From Pyrus communis (lineage: Eukaryota; Streptophyta; Magnoliopsida; Rosales; Rosaceae): a stretch of 64,000 bases of DNA. This document shows positions 10,667 through 22,340 of this stretch, piece after piece; within the stretch, counting starts at the first letter, position 1; every line of letters begins with the position of its first letter. A program made the translations under genes and the position numbers. Under the pieces are notes generated by a model that was given only the letters and a program-made list of their open reading frames with translations, searched no databases and was not told where the DNA came from. The stretch covers positions 11,657,471-11,721,470 of the forward strand of contig NC_084819.1 in the NCBI RefSeq assembly GCF_963583255.1, in the 5' to 3' direction.

Positions 10667-13600
10667 TTACTCCCACTCATTAACAGAATCAAAGAGTTCT
10701 CTCACTCCCATGTTGAAAACATGTTTCTTGAAGACTCCCACTGGTAAGGCTTTTGTCATCGGGTCAGCTACCATTAAGCTCGTGTGGATGTACTAAATTT
10801 CGATAGTCTCTTTCTTCACTTCATCTCTTACTTTTAAGTACTTAATATCCATCAATCTACTAGCATATGACCTTTTGTTATTCTTTGAAAAGAAAACCGC
10901 AGCTTTGTTGTCACAATACAACTTGAGGGGCCTGTCAACATTGTCAACGATTTCCAATCCTCTCACCATGTTTTTAAGCCAAATGGCTTGTTGAGTTGCT
11001 GCATAACACCCTATAAACTCAGCTTCCATGGTTGAAGATGCAATACCTTTCTGTTTTGCACTTTTCCACGACACTGCACCATTAGCCAACAGAAAAATGT
11101 AACCATTTGTCGATTTTCTGTCGTCCACACATCCTGCCAAGTCTGAATCTGTGAATCCCACCAATTCAAGCTTGTCCACATAACTGTAAGTTAACATGAA
11201 ATCTCTTGTTCGTTTAAGATACCTCAGTACCTTTTTCGCTGCAACCCAATGTGTTGTACCAGGATTTGATTGAAACCTTCCTAGTACACTTACTGCAAAA
11301 GCCAAGTCCGGTCTTGTGCATACCTGGGCATACATAAGACTCCCTACAAGAGATGCATAGGGCTTATCCTTCATTCCCTCATTCTCTAATTCATTTTTGG
11401 GACATTGATCACTGCTTAGTTTGTCTCCTTTGCCAATAGGCAATTCTCCATTCGAACACTTGTCCATGTTGAATCTTTTAGTGACTCTGTCGATGTATTG
11501 CCTTTGGGAGAGACCAAGAGACTTCTTAGCACGATCTCTTATAATTTCTATTCCCAAAACGAATCGAGCTTCTCCCAAGTCCTTCATGTCAAAGTTTTGA
11601 ATGAGCATACTCTTAGTTGTCTGTAGTAGAGACATATCGGAGCTGGCTAATAATATATCGTCCACGCACAACACTAAGAATATAATCTTTGAGCCAAGGA
11701 CTTTCAGATAAATACACTCATCCATTTTGTTTTCTTGAAAACCTGAAGCTGCCATTACCTGATCAAATTTCTTATTCCATTGCCTCGAAGCTTGTTTTAA
11801 GCCGTATATAGACTTGTTCAACTTACAAACCATCGCTTCTTTCCCCCTTTCAACAAATCCAGGTGCTTGTTGCATGTAGATATCTTCTTCAAGGTCGCCA
11901 TTTAGAAATGCCATCTTGACATCCATTTGATGAAGTTCTAAATCAAAGTGTGCCGTGATAGCTAGGATTATTCGCATGGAATCTTTTGTTGAGACTGGAG
12001 AAAACGTCTCATTGTAGTCTATGCCTTCCCTTTGTGTAAAACCCTTCGTTACTAGCCTTGCTTTGTGTTTGTCAAGGTTGCCTTGTGAGTCTCGTTTCGT
12101 CTTGAACACCCACTTGCAACCAATGATTTTTGTTATCCCAGGTGGCTGTGGAACTAGACTCCACACATTGTTTTTCTCCATAGACTCCAGTTCTTCATGC
12201 ATGGCTTGTTTCCATAACATTGATCGTGCACTTGATATGGCTTGATTGTAGGTCAAAGGATCATCCTCATCACCTATAGTGTGTTCTGCCTCATTTAGGT
12301 ACACGAAATCAGGCAATAATGCTGCTTTACGTACCCGCTGTGATTTGCGAACATTTGATTCCAAAATTGTAGTGGCTGGAGCATTCATCAGATCTTCTCC
12401 AGGGGTTTGTACTGGTGCTTGTTCTTCGTTTTCCTGGGCATCTGCATGGGTCATATGGTCCTCATTTACTATCTCATTTTCATGAGACATATGTAAACCG
12501 TTATGAAGAGGACGTGGCTGCATGGGAATAACGAGAGTGGATGCGTGCGGATCAGTTAACTCACTGTCAAGTGGGATTTCTTCGAAATCTGGGGATGAAG
12601 CTGCTGATTCACTGAAGTCAGTCTCATCTTCTTCTTCAAGAAATCTTGCATTATGTGTTTCCATGACCCTCGAGTGACTGTTAGGGCAATAGAATTTATA
12701 CCCTTTAGACTTCTCAGAATACCCAATGAACTTGCAACTGATGGTTCTTGGATCAAGTTTCTTCTCTGTTGGATTATAAAATCTGGCCTCGGTATTGCAC
12801 CCCCATACATGAAAGTGGTTAAAGCTCGGTTTCCTTCCAGTCCAAGCTTCGAATGGAATCTTGTCCACGGACTTGCTTGGTACCCGATTCAATATATAGT
12901 TTGCAGTTTTCAGTGCTTATCCCCAAAGAAACATTGGAAGCTTTGAATGTGCAAACATGGATCTGATCATGTCTTTTAGGGTTCGATTCCTTCGTTCAGC
13001 AACTCCATTTTGATGAGGAGTCCCAGGGGTAGTATACTGAGCCACGATGCCATTTTGTTCAAGATAAGTTGCAAAAGGTCCTTTGTGTTGTCCAGCCTCA
13101 GTGAACCTGCCAAAATACTCACCACCTCTATCGGATCTCACAATCTTAATGTGTTTTTCCAGTTGTTTTTCAACTTCCAAATGAAAAGTTTTAAAACAGT
13201 GCAAGGCTTCAGTTTTTTCAGAAATAAGGAAAATATATGCAAACCGTGAAAAATCATCAATGAAGGTTATGAAATATGATTTTCCACAGATGGTTTTAAT
13301 TGGAAAAGGTCCACAAATGTCAGTGTGTATAATTTCCAATAGACATTGGCTACGGTTTGACCCTATTTTCCTAGTATTAGTGAGCTTTCCTTTAAAACAG
13401 TTAATACATTGTTTAAAGTTGCTGAAATCAAGTTGTGGCAACAAGTCTTGTTTTGTAAGTGTGATGATCCTTTCTTTAGAGATGTGCCCCAACCTTTTGT
13501 GCCAAAGCATTGAGGTTTTTGCATGAGATAGCACTTGTTTAGAACCAACACTTTGAACATTAAAACATTCAATCTCATAAGTACAATTCATTTGCCACAT

Positions 13601-14848
13601 ATCAACTTTGAGATTAGCTTCACCAAGCAATTTATTCGAGTCATTTGAATGGAAAAACTTTACACTTTGACTGTCACCCACAAATGTAAAGCCGGACTTA
13701 ACTAACTTAGATGCAGAAATTAAATTCCTTCGCATGGAAGGTACATAAAGTACTGGACTTAATTCTAAAATAAAGCTAGAGGAAAGAACTAATTTGACAC
13801 TTCCTATGGATTCGACAGCAACTTTGCTCCCATTCCCCACATAGACATTGTAGACTTCATTGTTTATCACCCTTGTTTTTGAGAAGCCCTGCAAGGAATT
13901 GGTTATGTGAATAGAACAGCCCGTGTCAAACCACCAACTATTAGGAGGAATGTAAACTAGATTGGACTCAACACACACGAAAACATTTATTTCATTACCC
14001 TTCTTAACAAGCCAATTCTTGAAGCCATTGCAATTCTTTCTTAAGTGACCTGTTTCTTTGCAAAAATAACACTCATTTTCTTTCTCAGTTTCAACATTAG
14101 CAGGTTTTATTTTATGAGATCCCTTAGAGATGATGTTAGCATTTTTAAATGAAGAAGAAATTTCTTTCTTCTTCTTCTTACCAGCAGCCACGGTTGAACC
14201 TTGAGTGAAGTCCCTTTTGCGTTTTTCTCCTTGCACAAAATTCACATCCACTGATTTGTCACTCTTGAGTCGATCTTCTTCTTGTGCACACATAGTGATC
14301 AGTTCATCTATGCCCCATTTGACTTTCTGAGTGTTATATGAAACCTTGAGCTGCCCATATTTTGAAGGCAAGGAGTTCAAAGCCATATAAACTAGGAACT
14401 GATCAGTCATGGGTACTTCAAGGTCCTTCAACTTTTGAGCAAGATCTACCATCTTCAGAATGTGTTCCCTGACACTTCCCTCACCATCAAATTTCATTGA
14501 AGTAATTTGAGTTAGAAAAGTCCCAGTTTCTGCCTTGTCAGACTCTTTAAACTTTTCCCCAACTGCAGCCAAGAAGTCTTTTGCATTATCTTGTTTTGGA
14601 ACACCCCCTTTAACTGATGAAACCATTGCTTTCCTCATAATCATCAGTGACATCCGATTTGTTCTCTCCCACTTCTCAACCTTTGCCTTATGATCTGCAG
14701 TGCTTTCTGCAGTAATCGCTGCAGGTTTTTCCTCCCTTAATGCCAAATCGAGATCCATAAGGCCAAGAACCATTTCAACATCCTCCTTCCACTTCTTGTA
14801 GTTAGAACCGGTCAAGGTCTCAATATTATTGAAATTGAGGGATGTCAT
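10667..14848 (-). pseudogene. Ty1/copia gag-pol polyprotein with two in-frame stops
   Basis: One reading frame of 1394 codons runs from ATG at 14848 to TAA at 10667, interrupted only by TAA at 12917-12919 and TAG at 10793-10795. Order: copia GAG (LTGSNYKKWKEDVEM near the N-terminus), CCHC knuckle (CYFCKETGHLRKNC), aspartic protease (WWFDTGCSIH), GAG pre-integrase (MLWHKRLGHIS), integrase core (IIHTDICGPF, then VRSDRGGEYFG, then NGVAERRNRTL), RVT_2 reverse transcriptase (GCKWVFKTKRDSQGNLDKHK, then LCVDDILLAS) and RNase H (GFTDSDLAGCVDDRKSTNGY). The first stop lies between integrase and RT; the second removes the last 42 codons. No frameshift was seen. Lineage within copia was not assigned. Confidence 0.93.
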
Positions 14849-15559
14849 GTGAGGAGCTGCAAAACCAAATGTTATTTATTTATTTTTTTTTTTTACAGTT
14901 GTTAGTCATCTAAGTGTCAACAAACAGACGGAAAATGATACTTAATCTTTTCCTGACATATAATCGTATAAGCATAGTATCATCTTTGGACAGAAACCAT
15001 TTATACTAGATTTGCATAGCCAAAATATTGAATACAAGGGCAGTTTACATAACTCCAACACTTTTGAGCAGATGAAGAATGTAATCTTGTCAATTCAATA
15101 CTTCACTATACATTGATTCATTTGCTTAACTTGAATAAATAAACACTTTTGAGCAGATTATTATTCACTTAATACAGATGAATCACATGTTTGATTCTTT
15201 AGACAACAAGCCAAAATCAACAAACTAAACACTTTTGAGCAGATTAGGTGTTGAGATCCTTGTTTACGATTCAAATCTTATTTGTCAGTTTGGTTTTGAT
15301 AAATAGAATGTGAATCCAAAAGTTCTTCTTGGTTGAGTTTTCCAGTATTGTAACCATTCTTTAAATGATCTTATCTGCAAAAATAGCAAACACAACTGGA
15401 GGTATACACAGCAATAGTTGATTACATATAGTGACCATGCAAAACAATTGTCAGTATGCAGCGGAAGCATTTTAATGACACAGGATCAAAACATATATGC
15501 ATGTATTTATATCAAGAGTTAACCATATATTGATTAAGGAACCCTAGCCATGTTGGGTA

Positions 15560-15572
15560 GGCTCTGATACCA
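15560..15572 (-). promoter_or_regulatory. Primer-binding site of the minus-strand copia
   Basis: TGGTATCAGAGCC on the minus strand, complementary to the 3' end of initiator tRNA-Met, lies 2 bp inside the LTR boundary at 15575. Confidence 0.9.
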
Positions 15573-15574
15573 CA

Positions 15575-15904
15575 TGTAAGCAGTAATATGAATAATCAAA
15601 CTACAACTGCATAGCAAACCAACGCGACACTAGGGTTACCATAACAATATTTGATTCAGTAACAGAAGAACCATTCCGTACATTACAAGAGAACAACTTA
15701 CCTGGAGGTTTCGCCATTGTGAAAGCAACAAAAAAGGTCTTCTACTTCCAACACTCGTTAATACTCCTCACTAAGTAAATAGGGTTTTAGATATCAAGGA
15801 AGCCTTAGTGTGGAAGCAGGGACTTCAACTATTTATACAATCATTCATCGTTAGAGATCCACTCGGTCCAACCTATTAACAGAATGAGTGGTGATCTCTA
15901 TCTC
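15575..15904 (-). repeat. Copia 5' LTR, truncated to 330 bp
   Basis: It matches 9717-10046 and then stops; 206 bp of the U3 end are missing. The TATA box (plus strand CTATTTATAC, ending near 15838) is kept. The break lies in a short repeat (TCCACTCGGTCCAA at about 15857 and 15902), which may mark the junction of the deletion. Confidence 0.88.
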
Positions 15905-16352
15905 CACTCGGTCCAAACATGCCGTCAGTCCAACTCTCGATCGCACCTTGTCCTCACATTCAAGCTGTTTTGTTGATTTAGAACCATACTTGTTTTCTAT
16001 ACCTGCAGGGCCGACCATGCAATAATTTCAATTCATACATTAATAACACGACACAGTTTTCTTCCTTTGCCAAATTGCTGGAGTGTGATTTTTCACATAG
16101 AAATCCACAATTTTCTGCAAACTTAGAAAATCAATTAAATAATGGAATTGTTATTAGTTTTCTAAAATTATCATTGTGTACCTTAAACTTTTTATATTTA
16201 GAAAGAAAAATACACTTATAAGGAGTACACAATGAAATTTTTGAAATGTCAATAACAATTCTCTTAAATAAATGCATTTGTTAGTTCAAACTATGCATTG
16301 ACCATCTTTCAAAGATTAGAACACTATTTACTTAATTAGTAATACCTGCATG

Positions 16353-17064
16353 TTTTTTTTGTGTGGCCCTTTACCATCGTGGTGGAGAGGAGTGTGGCAT
16401 TGCATCCCAGCGTGGGTTCGAACCCCTCGGCTCCCTAATCTTAACATCTAATCTAACAAATCTATCGTTTGACCAAAAACTAGAAAACCCAACAGGGGAA
16501 GCAAGTACAAGAAAGGCCAGAACATGTCCAAGTGAAAAGGTTGAAGACAGAGGAAAGTAGATACACTCTAAACAACTGAAAAGTCATCCTAAAAATCAGA
16601 CAAACTGCAACTAGCATCCTATCAGTGACCAACAGAGAAGTGAGGCTGGTAGATCAGAGAGACTAGCAGACCTTAATTAGAGAACTACGGGCGGGCTTGG
16701 TGATGCGGTGCGGACAACAGTGGGATTCGGCGCCCTCTTGTTGAAAATAGCCGAGCATCGCTCTTTCCATATTTCCCAACAACCAATAAAATTTAGAACC
16801 TTTGGTGTGGCTTTGATTCCCCACGCAATTATCCAAACCTCCCTATCAATAGTATGAGAGGAGGAAGCCATGGGTTTAGGGCCTCTTTCTTTGTCCAAAG
16901 ACCCAGTGATACCCACTCTTTGCACTAAAATCACCTTTAGAATTCCAGGGCCAAAAAAGGGAGTCAGGTTCCTCTAGGTTGTACGGGGGAATATATTTGA
17001 TCAATGAAACATCTTGAGATGATAAAATATGAGATACGGAGACCGGCACTAAAATGATCCCTTT
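16353..17064 (-). mobile_element. 5'-truncated LINE insertion with RT C-terminal/RNase H remnant
   Basis: The insert is flanked by AATACCTGCATG (16341-16352) and AATGCCTGCATG (17065-17076), an 11-of-12 target duplication. A T-run at 16353-16360 is the A-tail of a minus-strand element. Minus-strand frames carry zf-RVT-like WNSKGDFSAKSGYHWVFG (about 16900-16980) and then WEIWKERCSAIF (about 16730-16770), typical of the C-terminal part of plant L1-type ORF2. The two pieces are in different frames, so the copy is dead. Confidence 0.82.
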
Positions 17065-17076
17065 AATGCCTGCATG

Positions 17077-17647
17077 CTTAGGAATTAAGATAATGTTCAT
17101 ATCTTAATCATCAAAATCTCATACCAAACCGTTGTGCTCATAAATTCATCATTTGTATCCATATTAATTGTCCTTGTTTACACCTTTGTTTTACTCTTTT
17201 ATTTAGGTTTTACGTTCTTTTAATGTTTTGTAGGTGGAAAACGAGCTAAAAAGAAAGAATTGAGATTAGAAGGCTTTACAATCCTATGTTGTCAGAACTG
17301 TCTTCGTAGATCAGTCAAATTTGATAATTAAACTGTACTGACTCAGGAAGAACAAAGAGATGAGCTATACATGTTTGGAAAGCTACGGATTTCTGTTTTT
17401 TATAAAATTTGACGGTTCATAAATTTCATTTTTTTTTATATGGAGTATGGCAGTTTTAGTGCATGAAGGTCGATCTACGTGCTCGAATCCAATGCTTCCT
17501 ACGACTAGGCATCAACCTTGATAGATTAAGATATGAAGGCATTTTAATAAAAGGGGACGTTAAGCCGATAAGGTTAAAAGAGAAGGGACGAAACAGCTGG
17601 AAAGAGAATTTTGAGTTTCCAAGAAGTCTGGAAGAAAATAAAATATG
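17077..17647. other. Unrecognised sequence
   Basis: After the end of segmental copy C (about 17100) I see no gene or element end. One 68-codon ORF at 17463-17669 has no recognised domain and runs into the LTR that starts at 17648. Confidence 0.4.
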
Positions 17648-17865
17648 TGTTGCAGTCCTATTAGATTAGGAATGTGATTGTGTAAATCCTAATGGATCTA
17701 GGAATATCTCTTATATTCCTATTAGGAGTTGATTACTTATTAAGAGTTGTAATTCTAAAATGGTAAGGAATTAACCTCCCTACTACTATAAATAAAGGCA
17801 CAATGGGGTGGAATAGAACACGCCCACAATTACACAGCTCTCTCTTCTCTCCACTATTGCCGCAA

Positions 17866-17905
<40 letters not shown>

Positions 17906-17942
17906 GGCTTTCATAATCGTTCAGTAAATTATGCCTACAACA
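17648..17942 (+). repeat. Copia-type LTR (295 bp) with PBS-like flank
   Basis: It starts TGTTGCAGTCC and ends CCTACAACA, followed by CATTATCAGCA, a PBS-like sequence seen after many plant copia LTRs. A TATA box (CTATAAATAAAG at about 17786-17797) and a long CT tract lie within. No second LTR was found in the window. Confidence 0.6.
17871..17903. repeat. (CT)n microsatellite
   Basis: Run of about 16 CT units in the leader part of the LTR. Confidence 0.9.
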
Positions 17943-18277
17943 CATTATCAGCATGTTCTTCGCTGCACTAACTAGAGAATTTATTCTTCAATCAGGGGAG
18001 TATTACATTTTTTAATCATGCTTTTTATGATTAATCTATTATTTTATTGAATTGATCTACATGCTATTGATTCAATTTAATTTTTCTGTGTTGAACGTGA
18101 TACAACGCATTAGAGATGCAATTCTGACTTTCTGAGAAGGATCTCCTACAAATTCAAAGGTTTTTGTAGTTTTCTGCCAATCAGGTACGCTTAAAATAAA
18201 GTAAGATATTTGAAACGATCATGAAGTATGAAAACATTCCCCATGATGCATAAACCCCTACATTTATATTTACCTTC

Positions 18278-18344
<67 letters not shown>

Positions 18345-19477
18345 TTTCTTCCATTACGTAATTTTTGCTACGTGGAATTTGTGGCTCAAAGAATTGAATA
18401 AAATACAAGCATGATTTTTTTTTTTGGGGTTTTGAAAACCCTAAATATTAAAATCTGAAAATTGAAAAGAACAGTTGCCACAGATCAATGATGGTCGAAA
18501 GCCTTTGTTGGCAAGGAAACTAAAAAGTTCCTTTTATGTCTAAAGGAAAAGGTGGCTTCAAAATTTGGCCCGCCCAGCCCACCACCAGGATGGGCTGCTT
18601 TTTTTTTTTTCACAGACCAAGCCCAATTAGGCTTCCTTTCTGTTTTAGCTGGCACACTCAGCCCTTTCTTTCTCGACCCACTACCACTTGCAGCCATGAT
18701 CCAAAGCCCAGCCTGCAGCCTAAAGCTGCAGGGCCTTATTTTGGACAACAGCCAGCAATCCTTTACTGGGCTGCCTTTTGTTCTCAAGCCAAAGCCATTT
18801 TTGGCTTGTTTTTTTTCAGCCTGCACCCATATTTTTGGTGCCCTACTCACGGCACCCAAGCCCAATGTTATTGGGCTATAGTTTTTTGAATCCAATGCTA
18901 ATTTTTGGCATTTTAAATAAATTTAACCCGAACATTATTATTATTTTTTGCTTCTACAATCGACCCTGAATGGTTCTGATCTATTGAATTAATTGAAAGT
19001 GACATGCAGTCCATTAATCTGATAATTAATCCAAAATTATTGGCTTGAAGCCCACTTTTGGACATTAACGATTTAATATTTTATTTCTTTTCTTTGAACC
19101 GTTGACTCACTTTTGTAGTCCCGAAGCGCTCACACTTGAGTTCCCGAAGCAACTCAAATCTACTACATTTAAATCAGCATATTGCATTTTGTGTTCTTGC
19201 AGGAACCTCTCTTTTATGAACTAAACGTTCATAAACTAAATTGAACCTGTAGTTTCAAATTTCGTGCCTTTGAAACTCGAAGTTTTCATAAAATAATACA
19301 CCCATGAAAACCCGACGTTTTTTCATGAAAACCATGTCTTAGAACTTGAATATTCTAACTTTGATGCTTATGGATAATTCATTCCCATAGCACCAATCGC
19401 AATCTTGTTCCCTTTAATTTAGTAGATTGTTGAACCATCACAAGTTTTATTTTTTGATTTGGATGTTTCTAATAAAA
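17943..19477 (+). other. 5' internal region of a decayed copia element
   Basis: Sequence between the LTR at 17648 and a degenerate gag. It includes a 60-bp TA tract (18281-18340) and, at about 18560-18870, a GCCC/GGGC-rich stretch open in several frames on both strands. Those overlapping frames look like composition effects, not genes. Confidence 0.4.
18281..18340. repeat. (TA)30 microsatellite
   Basis: Uninterrupted 60-bp TA tract. Confidence 0.97.
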
Positions 19478-20010
19478 ACCACTTCATGTAGGGATACAAG
19501 ACGTGAATCTCCACTTGACTATCAAGAAGCAGAGAAACCATTGAAGCCAACAATGGTAAGGAAGAGCTGGATAAGCCTGCACCATGATCTTTATTCAAAG
19601 ACTTATGCCCGAAGCATTACAAACGGAAATACCACCCAAACAAGGATTCCATGACTCTTTGGCTCGCTTCTACGGACCATATAATCATGAAAAACATTGC
19701 CTGCAACACACCATGATTACGTCCATGAATGAGTACAATTTTGAAGTTTATAAATCAAATCGAATTTTGACTAAGAGAATACTTTTCTTGTTCTTCCATG
19801 TTTCTAACTTGCTCTTGAAGCAGCAATGTAGAAAGTGGAAGTTTATTGAATTCTCGAATCTGATTACTACCACAAACATGAGAGAAAGGTATAGATCTAT
19901 ACCCAGTTTGATTGGAGCCTACCGAACCCAATTCGGGTATGCCTCTCACAATCCAATTTCGAGTTTGTTTTTACAACATATGGTAAAATCAGGGTCTACC
20001 AAAGTGTAGC
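19478..20010 (+). pseudogene. Degenerate copia gag remnant
   Basis: Short frame-broken pieces resemble copia GAG of the UBN2 type: a segment with SMNEYNFEVYKSNRIL followed by HVSNLLLKQQCRKWKFIEFS mirrors the usual order of a V-N-E-Y-N motif and then an L-L-Q-Q-Q-Y-R motif. Stops and frame changes occur throughout. With the upstream LTR and PBS it makes up the 5' part of one dead copia element. The segment 20010-20480 that follows could not be assigned. Confidence 0.5.
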
Positions 20011-20784
20011 ATCATGCCTGAAGCGTGATCCTCGACACCTTAGACCTAAAACTTCAAGAATAAGGGATGATATTCTCGAACCTCAACCCTGCAGAATCTA
20101 TTTTCGTCTTGATAGAATAGATCATTGGTTATGCACCTGTTCGTGCCTCTACCAATGTTGTTAAGGAGTATCATTCTAGTCGTCAATATATGAGACTAAT
20201 TTCGCTCCACCGAACATCATTGAAAGAGCAGAATTTTGACATGGATGGCCTTGTTGGCCGAATCCCCTTAGTAAACCATTTACTTTGTGAACATTTTTTC
20301 ATGTTCTTGGATTCACATTTGGTGATTGTTTTACTTATGGATAATCTTATTGATATTGTTCTCGAATATGAGTTAATTGAATCATGTTTCTCAATACATG
20401 TGACCGATTCAATTAAACATGTGATTAGGTAAAAATGTGGGGAAGTTAGTTGTCTGGATGAATGCGATACTACGCACACTAACTTTACACCTAAATCACA
20501 TCTCTAACAACGACTTCAGGTCTATCCAACCTGATTAAGAGCATTGGCACGCTCCTCGTTGTAAGTATGGTACTGATTATCATTTCTTTGTTAAATCTCA
20601 TCACTTGATTTTAGGAGTCTTTTTTTCGTATTAATCTCCGCGTTGGGTGGTGCTCAAAAGTCGCATGCTTTTATTGTATGCGTAGTGGAAAACATCATAA
20701 GTATATTTGTATATGTAATGTTGAAACTTAACCCTGCTGTAACTGTAGATGTTTAATAATCCGTTTGTCTTTTGGGGCATGTTA

Positions 20785-21769
20785 GGGCGCGTTTGTTTGC
20801 CCTCGCTAACTGAGACTGGACTGGACTGGACTAGACTAGCTATTAGTCCAATACTGTGTTTGTTCCATGCTGGGACTAACATTAATGAGACTAAAGGGGA
20901 CTAGCTTGGACAAAACCCTTCACTAAGTGGTCTTAGTGAGACCCCCCAATAACCATGGGACTAGCTAAGACTATCCTCTATATCTCGTCCTTGTCATGCT
21001 CAACGACCACTCCCGACAGACTCCTCGTCATCGCCGGTCACCTAGATCAATCATTAACTTCCCGACTCTCTTTCAGATCCATTTCACAACCAATTTTCAT
21101 ATAAAATATACCAAATTGAAGATGGGAGTGACAAGATTACGATTTTACTTGAATTGAGGCCAAAATGTGGTCGAATGTGGCCGGAAAATGGCCTGGAAGT
21201 CTCGGCCTGTTTGGGCTTCTTCAAATCCATGACAAATTCGAGCATGCAAAAGCTAAGATCTCGGTCCAGGGATGGTGATGAATTTTTTGGCGGTGCTAAC
21301 TTCATCCAATTTAATGAGGGTTGGCCAAAAAACACATCGAGAAACCTGCAACTCGTCGGGAAAATTGGAGCCGTGAGGTTCCGTTCGAACAACGCATAGC
21401 TAGAGAGGGAGGGAGGACAGAGAAATAGATACTGGAATCAATAAGGAGTTTGACCAGGAATGAGAAAGAGACATGAATTGAGAGGTCTGAGAGGAAAAAA
21501 AGAGGGAGAGGGTGGGACGATGAGAGAAGAGGAAAAGAGTGGGACGGAAATGGTAGGAAAAGATGGAGAAAAAGATAAGATCATAATAAAATATTAATAA
21601 TTTATATATTAAATAAAATAATATTAGAATTTGTTATTATCCAGCTTCTTAGTCCAATACTGCACCAAACGCTTCACTAAGTTAGTCCAGTTTAGTCTAG
21701 TCTAAGCTAGTCCAGCTTAGTCCTTTAAGCTAATCCAGTCCGAGATAGTCCGGCGCAACAAACGCCCCC
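20785..21769. mobile_element. PIF/Harbinger-type non-autonomous element
   Basis: Inverted ends GGGCGCGTTTGTT (20785) and AACAAACGCCCCC (ending 21769) are flanked by TTA on both sides (20782-20784 and 21770-21772), the 3-bp target duplication made by PIF/Harbinger transposases. Both subterminal regions carry many ACTAGTCC/GGACTGGACT motifs. The 985-bp body has no transposase; ORFs on both strands (about 100 codons at 21084-21399) show no domain. Confidence 0.88.
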
Positions 21770-21962
21770 TTATGGATTAGAGATAAATATGTGTTTGACT
21801 TTGATATATATTATATGTGTTTATGGATCAATTTATGGAATGTGTGCACTCTGACAGTTTATGGTTGTGATATATATGTGTTTCATCAGTATATGAGATG
21901 AGATATATGAATATTATATATATGTTAAACTATGTTGTGATATATTATTGTGCATTGTCAGG

Positions 21963-22340
21963 ATGGACGGGTCTGGTAGTAGTAGTGGTAGCCAATCACA
22001 ATATACTAGTACACCTAGGACCCTGGATTTGAAACAACCATTGTTGTCACAAGAGGTGATGGGGGGTCAAGTTGTCGCTCACACTTTCAATCAAAAAAGA
22101 CTTGATATGAAATGTGTGAAGTGGATAATAAAAGTGGAGATGCCTTTTAGGGTGGTTGATCCAGAGGACTTTAGAGATTGGATCCATGACTTGAATCCAA
22201 GGACGAGCTTCCAAATAGGCACAAGGTGGCGGCGGCGGTTTGAGAATTGTATTTTACAGAGAAGGGGAAAATCAAGAGTGTGGTTGATTCATCAACAAGG
22301 GGAAGGGGCCGAAGGGGCAAAAGGGAATGAACTTACTTGA
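21963..22340 (+). pseudogene. hAT transposase, internally deleted
   Basis: A 125-codon ORF starts at an ATG 1 bp after a splice acceptor (TTGTCAG ending at 21961). Residues around KCVKWIIKVEMPFRVVDPED (about 60-80) match the conserved start of plant hAT transposases, where a M-I-I-x-D-E-L-P-F-x-x-V-E motif is normal. The BED zinc finger, the DDE catalytic core and the hATC dimerisation region are absent; the ORF is far below the usual 600-750 residues. It lies ~0.56 kb from the right end of the large hAT element, so it is the remains of that element's own gene. Confidence 0.65.

Larger units (their letters stand above)
9717..15904 (-). mobile_element. Ty1/copia retrotransposon, near full length, 5' LTR truncated
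   Basis: LTR sequence beginning TGTAAGCAGTAATATG (plus strand) occurs at 9717 and 15575. The left copy is complete at 536 bp (9717-10252); the right copy stops matching after 330 bp (15904). On the minus strand the PBS TGGTATCAGAGCC (15560-15572) follows the 5' LTR, and the purine tract AGTGGGAGAA (10253-10262) precedes the 3' LTR. One gag-pol frame fills the middle. The flank beyond 15904 shows no target duplication because that end has been deleted. Confidence 0.93.
9190..17100. repeat. Segmental repeat, copy C, interrupted by copia and LINE insertions
   Basis: Unit sequence runs 9190-9716, is broken by the copia element 9717-15904, resumes at 15905-16352, is broken by a LINE at 16353-17064, and ends about 17100. 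Comparison with copy B shows that about 110 bp of unit sequence is missing at the right side of the copia element, together with part of its LTR. Confidence 0.7.

Noticed and set aside
16358..16440. SINE head with B-box-like GGGTTCGAACCC
   Set aside because: The block lies inside a larger insert bounded by its own target duplications and carrying LINE ORF2 remains in the opposite direction; no convincing A box at the right distance.
18485..18969. Four overlapping ORFs on both strands (63-136 codons)
   Set aside because: All overlap the same GCCC/GGGC-rich tract; none has a domain or a credible start context.
21084..21399. ORFs of 81-102 codons on both strands
   Set aside because: Inside the PIF/Harbinger non-autonomous element; no transposase motif.
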